Source: CAYMTN01 sp964393335 (lineage in GTDB: Bacteria; Chloroflexota; Anaerolineae; Aggregatilineales; Aggregatilineaceae). Taken from it: DNA of 23,386 bases. Shown one piece after another: positions 8,113-14,352 of the stretch. Where the stretch lies: the NCBI GenBank assembly GCA_964393335.1, contig CAYMTN010000063.1:1-23386 (forward strand), in the 5' to 3' direction. The notes under the pieces are model-generated. The model was not told the origin of the DNA. It did no database searches and saw nothing but the letters and a program-made list of their open reading frames with translations. The translations under genes were made by a program, and so were the position numbers. The stretch's first letter is position 1; every line of letters begins with the position of its first letter.

Positions 8113-8937
8113 ATGGAAACCATGACGTTTATTCAGAAACTACATGCTGCCCAGCAGCAGCAGAATTCCTGGTTGTGCGTGGGGCTGGACCCGACGCCCG
8201 AACTCATGCCGCCCGGCATTGACCTGCTCACCTTTGGCAAACGCATTATCGAAGCCACCGCCGAATTTGCGTGCGCATACAAGCCGAACCTGATGTTTTA
8301 CCTGGGATACGGTCCGGACGGCATACACGCCCTGCAAGAGACGATCAACATTGTGCCGCGTGATATCCCGGTCATTCTGGATGCCAAGTTCGGGGATATT
8401 GCCTACACCGCCGAACATTATGCCAGAGCCGCGTTTGACGTGCTGAATGCCGACGCCGTGACGATCACGCCCTATGTCGGGATGGATGCCGTCACGCCGC
8501 TGCTGGCCTATCCCGCCCGGATGGTATTCGTGCTGGTGCGGTCCACTAACGTCACCGGAAACGATTTCCAGCTCTGGCCGAGCGACCGCGCGCCCCTCTA
8601 CCGGTTTGTAACGGCGCAGCTTAACACGCTGGCCCGTAAGCACCCGGATCAGATCGGATTGGTGGTGGGCGCGACTCAACCGCGCGACCTCTCGCAAATT
8701 CGCAGTTGGGCCCCCACCCTACCATTCCTGATCCCCGGTATCGGCGTGCAGCAGGGTGATCTGGCGGTGGCGGTGGAACACGGCGTCACGCGCACCGGCA
8801 TCGGCCCGCTGATCGGCGTGGCCCGTTCGATCATCTACGCCAGCCAGGGAGCCGATTTTGCCGATGCAGCGTACGCGTCAGCGCGAGATTGGGTGCAGCG
8901 TATCCGCGAGATGGCCGCACGCTACCATGACCGGTAA
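8113..8937 (+). CDS. pyrF: Orotidine 5'-phosphate decarboxylase
   Basis: PyrF decarboxylates OMP to UMP, the last step of de novo pyrimidine synthesis. The 274-residue TIM barrel begins with the LCVGLDPTPELMP strand. It carries the catalytic D-x-K-x-x-D motif DAKFGDI (D90, K92, D95) and the phosphate-binding PGIGVQQGD. Length and the long N-terminal lead suggest the larger bacterial class (about 270-280 residues). The start is uncertain: GTG 8104, ATG 8113 and ATG 8122 are all in frame and none has a strong Shine-Dalgarno. The last would give MTFIQKL, which resembles other PyrF starts. A beta-mannosidase gene follows after 57 bp. Confidence 0.93.
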   Translation: METMTFIQKLHAAQQQQNSWLCVGLDPTPELMPPGIDLLTFGKRIIEATAEFACAYKPNLMFYLGYGPDGIHALQETINIVPRDIPVILDAKFGDIAYTAEHYARAAFDVLNADAVTITPYVGMDAVTPLLAYPARMVFVLVRSTNVTGNDFQLWPSDRAPLYRFVTAQLNTLARKHPDQIGLVVGATQPRDLSQIRSWAPTLPFLIPGIGVQQGDLAVAVEHGVTRTGIGPLIGVARSIIYASQGADFADAAYASARDWVQRIREMAARYHDR

Positions 8938-8994
8938 TGCAGGATGTCGCGCCAGATTTGACCTTTTCTGACCGTACCGATAAGGAGATAAACC

Positions 8995-11478
8995 GTGATT
9001 ATCGTAAGCCTGAACGGTGACTGGACACTTCAGCAAGCAGGCGAACAGCGCACGATTCCCGCGCAGGTGCCCGGATGCGTACACCTGGATTTGCTCGCCA
9101 ATGACCTGATCGACGACCCGTATTTTCGTGACAACGAATCCCGGCTGTTGTGGATCGGGGAAACAGACTGGACGTACCGGCGTGACTTTGATGTAACGCC
9201 GGATATACTCGCGCATGATCAGGTGCTGCTGCGCTGTCACGGGTTGGATACGCTTGCAGCGATCCGCGTGAACGGCGTCGAGATCGCGCGTACCGACAAC
9301 ATGTATCGCACCTACGAATTTGACGTGAAGCCGCACCTTGTCTCCGGCGAAAACAGCCTTGAAATTTCGTTCGAAGCTCCTATGCCATACCTCCGCCGCC
9401 AGGAACTCGAAAAAGGCGGCTTGTTTGCCTGGAGTGTAGGCGCTCATCGTTTGAATGGGGGCGGGTGGCTGCGCAAGGAACCGAGTAATTTCGGATGGGA
9501 TTGGGGTCCCGCGCTCGTCACCAGCGGCATTTGGCGCGATATCGAGCTGGTCGTCAGTAACACCGCGCGCCTGGTCGATCTACAGATATTGCAGGATCAC
9601 ACGCCCGATGGCGTGCGACTCACGCTGAGCTTACGTGCAGAACGGTACACCGATGCGGCGATCAGCGCTGCGATCTCGATAACGCTGGAAGGCACCCGCG
9701 TGGCCGAAACCGGACCTGTCACATTTTCGGAGTCTGAGGCAACCGCCGAGCTGGTCATCGACGATCCGCAGCTCTGGTGGCCGAACGGCATGGGTGACCA
9801 GCCGCTGTACACGGTCGCCGTCGAACTGCGCGACGGTAATGACCGGCGATTGGATGCGGTTCAAAAGCGCGTCGGGCTGCGCACGCTGACTCTCGAACGT
9901 CACGCCGACGAATGGGGCGAGTCGTTTTATTTTTCTGCAAATGGCGTGCCCTTTTTCGCAAAAGGCGCCAACTGGATACCCGCCGATACGTTCGTCCCGC
10001 GCCTGACGCGTGACAAGTACGAATCCCTGATCGTGTCGGCGGCAGAGGCTCACATGAACATGCTTCGCGTGTGGGGCGGCGGCATCTACGAGCCGGACAT
10101 GTTTTACGACGCGTGCGACGAACACGGCATTTGCATCTGGCAGGATTTCATGTTTGCGTGCGGCACGTATCCAACCTACGACGCCGATTTCATGGCGAAC
10201 GTCAAAGCCGAAGCGGCGGATAATGTCCGGCGAATCCGCAATCACCCGTGCCTGGCGCTGTGGTGCGGCAACAATGAGCTTGAACAGGGGCTGGTTGGGC
10301 CAGAGTGGACGCTGACCACCATGAGTTGGGACGATTACGGCAAACTCTTTGACGTGCTGCTGCGCGACGTCGTGGCCGATCTCGACCCGGAACGGGCCTA
10401 TTGGCCGGGCAGCCCGCACAGCCCCATCGGTGACCGGGCTTATTGGTGGAATCCGGAATGCGGCGATGCGCACCTGTGGGAAGTGTGGCACCAGCGCAAG
10501 CCGCTGGAGTTCTACCGCACCACGCGGCACCGTTTCGTCAGCGAGTTTGGACTGCAATCGTTCCCCGAACCCCGCACGACTGCGGCGTTCACGCTGCCCG
10601 AAGACCGCAACATCACCAGTTACATCATGGAATACCACCAGCGCAGCGGGATCGGCAACAGCACGATCTTCCATTACCTGCTGGACTGGTTCCGCTTGCC
10701 CAAATCGTTTGACACGACCTTATGGTTAAGCCAGATCGTGCAGGGACTCGCCATGCAGATCGGGATCGAACACTGGCGGCGCAGCATGCCGCGCACGATG
10801 GGCACGCTCTACTGGCAGCTAAACGACCTGTGGCCGGCCCCGACGTGGTCCTCAATTGACGTGTTCGGGCGCTGGAAAGCCCTACATTACATGGCAAAAC
10901 GCTTCTACGCGCCGCTGCTGGTTTCCGGCCTGGAAGACCTTGACCAGGGCATCGTCAAGTTGTTCGTCACCAGCGACGCCGCCGAGTCTATCGACGGCAC
11001 GCTAACCTGGACGCTCACCAATACCAGCGGGACCGCGCTAGATTCCGGCGACGTGGCAGTGACCATGCTGCCCCGGCAAAGCAGGCATGTACATACAGTG
11101 CCCCTTACCAACTTCGTCGAGACACATGGCGCGCGCAACCTGCTGCTGTGGGCAGAACTGCGCACCAGTGCGGGTGTTGTTTCAACCAACCTGGTCACGT
11201 TGGCACGTCCCAAACACCTGGAACTGCTCGATCCAGCAATTCGGGCCGAGATGCACGCCACAAGCAATACCGAGTTTGAGGTGACGCTCTATGCCGAACA
11301 CCCGGCGCTGTACGTCTGGCTGGGACTGGCGGAGCATGACGCGCGGTTCTCGGATAACTTTTTCCACATGCGATCCGGCACGCCGCACACCGTGCGCCTG
11401 ACGGTTCCAGGTGGCATCACGCCGACCGCGCTGGATCAGCACCTGACCATCCAGTCGCTGATCGACACGTACCGGTAA
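8995..11478 (+). CDS. Beta-mannosidase, glycoside hydrolase family 2
   Basis: Predicted retaining exo-glycosidase that removes non-reducing beta-mannosyl units from mannan- or N-glycan-derived oligosaccharides. The 827-residue protein has the GH2 layout: N-terminal sugar-binding jelly roll (GDWTLQQAG, then GWDWGP), an immunoglobulin-like domain, a TIM barrel from about residue 300, and C-terminal beta domains. The proposed acid/base Glu428 is in WCGNNE and the nucleophile Glu517 in SEFGLQSFP. That spacing and the FGLQSFP context fit mannosidases better than beta-galactosidases. No signal peptide is seen, so it probably acts on imported oligosaccharides. The start is GTG with AAGGAG 7 nt upstream. 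It lies between pyrF and purB on the same strand, with no other sugar gene directly adjacent. Confidence 0.9.
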   Translation: MIIVSLNGDWTLQQAGEQRTIPAQVPGCVHLDLLANDLIDDPYFRDNESRLLWIGETDWTYRRDFDVTPDILAHDQVLLRCHGLDTLAAIRVNGVEIARTDNMYRTYEFDVKPHLVSGENSLEISFEAPMPYLRRQELEKGGLFAWSVGAHRLNGGGWLRKEPSNFGWDWGPALVTSGIWRDIELVVSNTARLVDLQILQDHTPDGVRLTLSLRAERYTDAAISAAISITLEGTRVAETGPVTFSESEATAELVIDDPQLWWPNGMGDQPLYTVAVELRDGNDRRLDAVQKRVGLRTLTLERHADEWGESFYFSANGVPFFAKGANWIPADTFVPRLTRDKYESLIVSAAEAHMNMLRVWGGGIYEPDMFYDACDEHGICIWQDFMFACGTYPTYDADFMANVKAEAADNVRRIRNHPCLALWCGNNELEQGLVGPEWTLTTMSWDDYGKLFDVLLRDVVADLDPERAYWPGSPHSPIGDRAYWWNPECGDAHLWEVWHQRKPLEFYRTTRHRFVSEFGLQSFPEPRTTAAFTLPEDRNITSYIMEYHQRSGIGNSTIFHYLLDWFRLPKSFDTTLWLSQIVQGLAMQIGIEHWRRSMPRTMGTLYWQLNDLWPAPTWSSIDVFGRWKALHYMAKRFYAPLLVSGLEDLDQGIVKLFVTSDAAESIDGTLTWTLTNTSGTALDSGDVAVTMLPRQSRHVHTVPLTNFVETHGARNLLLWAELRTSAGVVSTNLVTLARPKHLELLDPAIRAEMHATSNTEFEVTLYAEHPALYVWLGLAEHDARFSDNFFHMRSGTPHTVRLTVPGGITPTALDQHLTIQSLIDTYR

Positions 11479-11501
11479 TCACGGAACAAAGCAGGCTGTC
11501 T

Positions 11502-12926
11502 ATGGAACAGTTCTCGCACGATACGTTTCTCTCGCCGTTCACATGGCGCTATGGCTCCGGCGAAATGCGCAGCATATGGAGCGAACAGTACCGCCGCAGG
11601 TTGTGGCGGCGTGTCTGGGTCGCCCTGGCAACAGCCCAAAACCAGGCCGGGCTGGTCACCGCCGAGCAGGTGGCGGATCTGCAAGCCCATCAAGACGACA
11701 TCGACCTCGAACGCGCCCAGGCCATCGAAGCAGAACTGCGTCACGACGTAATGGCCGAAATCCGCACGTATGCCGAGCAGTGCCCGGTCGGGGGCGGCAT
11801 CATTCACCTGGGCGCTACCAGCATGGACGTGTTAGACAACGCCGACGCCCTGCGGCTGCGCCAGGCTGCCGATCTAGTCCGGGGCCGGTTGCGCGACCTG
11901 CTGGCGGTCCTCGCGGAACGCATCGATCAGTGGGCCGACCTGCCAGTGATGGGTTTCACGCACCTGCAACCCGCCGAACCAACCACGTTAGGCTACCGGC
12001 TGGCCCAGTACGCGCAGGACCTGCTCTCCGATTGGGACGCGCTGCACCGGCTGGACATTCGCGGGAAGGGGATCAAGGGCGCGGTTGGCACCGGGGCGTC
12101 CTATACCGCGCTGCTGGAAGGCAGCCCGCTGTCGGCGGCGCAGTTGGACGCACTGGTCATGGAACTGCTCGGCCTGGAAGCGTTCGACGTGACAACCCAG
12201 ACGTATCCTCGCAAACAAGACTGGCGGATCGGTTGCGTGTTGGCAGGCATCGCCGGGAGCCTGTACAAGTTCGCGTTTGATCTGCGGCTGCTGCAATCAC
12301 CGCCAGTCGGTGAATGGGCGGAACCGTTCGGCCAGAAGCAGGTTGGATCGTCGGCCATGCCGTTCAAACGTAACCCCGTCAAAGCCGAAAACATCGACAG
12401 CCTGGGACGCTGGGTGGCGGCGCAGGTGCCAGTGTTGTGGGATAACGCGGCGCATTCCCTGCTCGAACGCACCCTCGACGACTCGGCTAACCGCCGCGTC
12501 GTGCTGCCGGAGATGTTCCTGGCCGTTGACGAAATGCTGATCCAGGCGCAGCGCCTCGTCGCGGGGTTACAGATCGACACGGCTGCTATCGACCGTAACA
12601 TGACTGCATACGGCCCCTTCGCCGCTACCGAGCGGCTGCTCATGGCGCTGGCGCGGGCGGGCGCTGACCGCCAGGACATGCACGAGCGGCTGCGCGAACA
12701 CAGCCTGCACGCGTGGAGGGCCACCCGGGAGGGCAATACCAATCCCCTGGTTGACCTTCTAGCGGCGGACCACGTCCTGTGCGGCTACCTGCCAGCCAAT
12801 ACAATTCGCGAGATCATGGCGAGCAGCACGTATGTGGGCTTTGCACCGGAAAAAGCGCGCACGACAGCGGAACGACTCCGCGCGGCATGTGGCCTTTTGG
12901 ACCATTTGACTAACTTGACCTCTTGA
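11502..12926 (+). CDS. purB: Adenylosuccinate lyase (animal-like subfamily)
   Basis: PurB cleaves SAICAR to AICAR and adenylosuccinate to AMP, releasing fumarate. The 474-residue protein carries the fumarase/aspartase signature GSSAMPFKRNP with the catalytic-type Ser, the FTHLQPAEPTT histidine motif and HLGATSMDVLDNAD. The N-terminal SPFTWRYGSGEM, the LRHDVMAEIRTYAEQCP segment and the length near 480 resemble the animal ADSL type (as I recall it) more than the 430-residue Bacillus type. It starts 23 bp after the beta-mannosidase stop with a weak Shine-Dalgarno. Its stop codon overlaps the TTGACA that I propose as -35 of the lysine operon. Confidence 0.93.
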   Translation: MEQFSHDTFLSPFTWRYGSGEMRSIWSEQYRRRLWRRVWVALATAQNQAGLVTAEQVADLQAHQDDIDLERAQAIEAELRHDVMAEIRTYAEQCPVGGGIIHLGATSMDVLDNADALRLRQAADLVRGRLRDLLAVLAERIDQWADLPVMGFTHLQPAEPTTLGYRLAQYAQDLLSDWDALHRLDIRGKGIKGAVGTGASYTALLEGSPLSAAQLDALVMELLGLEAFDVTTQTYPRKQDWRIGCVLAGIAGSLYKFAFDLRLLQSPPVGEWAEPFGQKQVGSSAMPFKRNPVKAENIDSLGRWVAAQVPVLWDNAAHSLLERTLDDSANRRVVLPEMFLAVDEMLIQAQRLVAGLQIDTAAIDRNMTAYGPFAATERLLMALARAGADRQDMHERLREHSLHAWRATREGNTNPLVDLLAADHVLCGYLPANTIREIMASSTYVGFAPEKARTTAERLRAACGLLDHLTNLTS

Positions 12927-12951
12927 CAGCACCGAAAAACTGAATTAAGGT
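12923..12951 (+). promoter_or_regulatory. Candidate promoter of the lysine operon leader
   Basis: A perfect -35 hexamer TTGACA (12923-12928) overlaps the purB stop codon. At 17-bp spacing lies TAAGGT, a poor -10 (12946-12951). Transcription would start near 12958, about 26 nt before the first leader peptide. A better-looking -10, TATTAT at 12960-12965, lacks a -35 and would place the start on top of the leader Shine-Dalgarno. Read-through from purB is also possible. Confidence 0.4.
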
Positions 12952-12971
12952 TGTGAGCGTATTATCTCACA
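12952..12971. repeat. Inverted repeat TGTGAG-N8-CTCACA before leader peptide 1
   Basis: Two perfect 6-base arms (12952-12957 and 12966-12971) are separated by 8 bases, and the right arm ends 1 base before the AGGA of leader peptide 1. As DNA it could be an operator; as RNA it would form a small hairpin next to the ribosome-binding site. Function not established. Confidence 0.4.
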
Positions 12972-12983
12972 TAGGAAATGATC

Positions 12984-13037
12984 ATGTTCTACCGTACCGC
13001 GAAGCAGATCAAGGCGAAGAAGACCAGCGTCCAGTGA
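12984..13037 (+). CDS. Lysine leader peptide 1 (17 residues)
   Basis: The short frame MFYRTAKQIKAKKTSVQ has four AAG lysine codons (13002, 13011, 13017, 13020), the last two in tandem, and stops at TGA 13035-13037. AGGA at 12973-12976 sits 7 nt before ATG 12984; an in-frame ATG at 12978 would add two residues. It is followed by an alternative RNA-fold region and a terminator upstream of a lysine biosynthesis operon. The peptide is therefore read as a sensor of charged lysyl-tRNA, not as a functional product. This is inference from layout, and the same layout recurs at 13148. Confidence 0.75.
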   Translation: MFYRTAKQIKAKKTSVQ

Positions 13038-13101
13038 GACGAGTGGTTCGTTCGTGCTGCATACCGGTACACCAGCAGAGCACCCAGCAAAGCCACTCGT
13101 C
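13023..13101 (+). promoter_or_regulatory. Attenuator 1: anti-antiterminator and antiterminator pairings
   Basis: Segment 2 (13038-13048) begins at the base after the leader stop codon. It can pair with segment 3 (13091-13101) over 11 bp with one G.U; segment 3 contains the whole 5' arm of terminator 1, so the two folds exclude each other. Segment 1 (13023-13031), directly after the last lysine codon, can pair with segment 2 (ACCA with TGGT and CGTC with GACG, small internal loop, 6-base hairpin loop holding the stop codon). A ribosome stalled at the tandem Lys codons would cover segment 1 and free segment 2; one at the stop codon would cover segment 2 and allow termination. A further stem (13054-13060 with 13075-13083) compacts the antiterminator. 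Confidence 0.72.
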
Positions 13102-13116
13102 AGCGAGTGGCTTTTT
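13091..13116 (+). terminator. Rho-independent terminator 1 (attenuator)
   Basis: A perfect 9-bp stem (13091-13099 with 13104-13112) and 4-base loop TCAG, followed by a run of T (13112-13116) and then GTTT. It lies inside the transcribed leader, upstream of leader peptide 2 and lysW, so it can only be conditional if the lysine operon is transcribed from the promoter near 12923. Confidence 0.88.
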
Positions 13117-13147
13117 GTTTCGGGTTAGAGAAACTCAGGATCAGACC

Positions 13148-13198
13148 GTGATACACACCACCAGCCTCAAGAAGTCCAAGAAGGGCCACCCCACCTAA
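13148..13198 (+). CDS. Lysine leader peptide 2 (16 residues, GTG start)
   Basis: From GTG 13148 the frame reads (M)IHTTSLKKSKKGHPT and stops at TAA 13196-13198. It holds four AAG lysine codons in two tandem pairs (13169-13174 and 13178-13183). AGGA at 13137-13140 sits 7 nt upstream, the same Shine-Dalgarno and spacing as leader peptide 1. A longer frame reaching back to 12953 exists, but it would read through terminator 1. Terminator 2 follows 45 nt after the stop. Read as a second lysine sensor in series with the first. Confidence 0.68.
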   Translation: MIHTTSLKKSKKGHPT

Positions 13199-13267
13199 CG
13201 GCGATCTGCCGGTAGTGTGCTTGATGCTGGAAACAAGCCGAGCGCCCCTCCCGACATACCATCGCCG
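13199..13267 (+). promoter_or_regulatory. Attenuator 2: possible alternative pairing
   Basis: The bases immediately after the leader 2 stop codon (CGGCGAT at 13199-13205, GGTA at 13211-13214, TGT at 13216-13218) are complementary to one continuous stretch at 13254-13267, with a 5-base and a 1-base bulge. That stretch is the 12-base loop of terminator 2 plus the first two bases of its 3' arm. The two structures are not nested, so this pairing could hinder terminator closure. The competition is less direct than in attenuator 1 because only two terminator bases are shared. Confidence 0.45.
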
Positions 13268-13282
13268 GGAGGGGCGTTTTTT
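13243..13282 (+). terminator. Rho-independent terminator 2 (attenuator)
   Basis: An 11-bp perfect GC-rich stem (13243-13253 with 13266-13276), a 12-base loop and a run of six T (13277-13282). It stands 45 bases before lysW with no other promoter visible between, so all lysine-operon transcription from upstream must pass it. Confidence 0.9.
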
Positions 13283-13327
13283 ATTCATCGAATCGTTCGC
13301 GTGTTTTTCGACAAGGAGACAACCACC

Positions 13328-13498
13328 ATGTTGCAAGCTGAATGTGTCGAATGTGGGGCCGAGATCGCCGTCCCGGATGACGTGATGCAGGGTGAGATTT
13401 TGCCGTGCCCTGATTGCGGTGCAGAACTGGAAGTGATCACGCTGGAGCCGCTGACCCTCGACGTGGCTCCACTGGAAATGGAAGACTGGGGCGAATGA
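13328..13498 (+). CDS. lysW: Lysine biosynthesis amino-group carrier protein LysW
   Basis: LysW is the small acidic carrier whose C-terminal Glu is coupled through its side chain to alpha-aminoadipate; intermediates stay attached until LysK releases lysine. The 56-residue protein has two CxxC pairs (C6/C9 and C27/C30) for a zinc ion, a strongly acidic C-terminal half, and the diagnostic C-terminal EDWGE. The start is fixed by AAGGAG 9 nt before ATG. It is the first gene of the operon, directly after the two attenuators, and overlaps lysX by 4 bp (ATGA). Confidence 0.97.
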   Translation: MLQAECVECGAEIAVPDDVMQGEILPCPDCGAELEVITLEPLTLDVAPLEMEDWGE

Positions 13499-14352
13499 GA
13501 GTCGGAATCCTGTGCAGCCGCGTGCGGGTCGAAGAGAAACTACTGTTCGCCGCGTTTGAGTCGTTGGGCATCACGCCCCAGCGCCTGGATGAACGCGACC
13601 TGGCGGCCACCGTCGGCATTTTTGACCCGGCAGTTGACGTTGTGTTGGAACGCAGCGTCAGCACGAGTGCGGGCCTGGTCGCCGCGCAGCTGTTCGAGGC
13701 CGCCGGTGTGCGTGTGGTCAACACGTATGCCACAGCCAGCGTATGCGCGGACAAAATCCGCACGACGCTGGCACTCGTAGAGGCCGGGGTGCCTCAACCG
13801 CGTACCGCCATCGCGCTCAGCGAAGAAGCAGCGCTGGCCGCCATTGAGCGTCTCGGCTACCCGGCAGTCCTCAAACCCACGATCGGATCGTGGGGGCGAC
13901 TGCTGGCACGTGTCAACGATCGAGACGCTGCCGAAGCGCTAATCGAGCACAAAACCGTGCTGGGTGGCATCAACCACCAGGTTTTTTACGTGCAGGAATA
14001 CATCGAAAAACCGTCCCGCGACATCCGCGCGTTTGTGATCGGGACCGAGACGATCTGCGCGATCTACCGCTCATCGCCGCACTGGATCACCAATACGGCG
14101 CGCGGCGGCCAGGCGTCAAACTGCCCGGTCACGCCGGAGATCGCCGCACTGTGCGGTGATGCGGCGCGGGCCGTCAGCGGCGGCGCGGGCGGCGTATTGG
14201 CCATTGATCTGCTCGAAGACCCGGCGCGCGGCCTGCTGGTGTGCGAAGTCAATCACACGATGGAGTTCCGCAACAGCATCGACACGACCGGCGTCAATAT
14301 CCCGGAACGCATCGCCCGGTATGTTCTCGCAACCAAGGAGGTGACGGTATGA
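13495..14352 (+). CDS. lysX: Alpha-aminoadipate--LysW ligase
   Basis: LysX uses ATP to join the amino group of alpha-aminoadipate to the C-terminal Glu of LysW. The 285-residue protein begins MRVGILCSRVRVEEK, typical of RimK-like ATP-grasp ligases. It has an ATP-grasp domain from about residue 85 (KIRTTLALVEAGVPQP; PAVLKPTIGSWGRL) and ends its active site with CEVNHTMEFRNS, the LysX/ArgX metal-binding motif. The ATG at 13495 overlaps the lysW stop; longer in-frame starts lie inside lysW and would add unrelated residues. The related ArgX uses glutamate, but the homocitrate-pathway genes downstream favour aminoadipate. Confidence 0.95.
   Translation: MRVGILCSRVRVEEKLLFAAFESLGITPQRLDERDLAATVGIFDPAVDVVLERSVSTSAGLVAAQLFEAAGVRVVNTYATASVCADKIRTTLALVEAGVPQPRTAIALSEEAALAAIERLGYPAVLKPTIGSWGRLLARVNDRDAAEALIEHKTVLGGINHQVFYVQEYIEKPSRDIRAFVIGTETICAIYRSSPHWITNTARGGQASNCPVTPEIAALCGDAARAVSGGAGGVLAIDLLEDPARGLLVCEVNHTMEFRNSIDTTGVNIPERIARYVLATKEVTV

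Noticed and set aside
8958..8986. TTGACC-N17-TAAGGA as a promoter for the beta-mannosidase
   Set aside because: The supposed -10 is the Shine-Dalgarno region itself, which would place transcription start at or after the start codon. Probably chance.
9631..10674. Long minus-strand open frame (347 codons) opposite the beta-mannosidase
   Set aside because: It lies wholly inside the mannosidase coding sequence, including the catalytic Glu regions, and its translation shows no recognisable domain.
12952..12971. CRP/FNR-type binding site
   Set aside because: The half-sites TGTGA and TCACA are present but 10 bp apart instead of the canonical 6, so the site is recorded only as an inverted repeat.
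12953..13198. An 81-codon frame from a GTG at 12953, ending at the leader 2 stop
   Set aside because: It would read straight through terminator 1, has no family resemblance and has no Shine-Dalgarno of its own. Its last 16 codons are better explained as leader peptide 2, which has AGGA at the right distance.
12927..13327. Lysine (L-box) riboswitch or T-box upstream of lysW
   Set aside because: I looked for the long multi-helix L-box layout and for a T-box specifier and antiterminator bulge and could not find either. The two short Lys-rich frames with terminators explain the region better.
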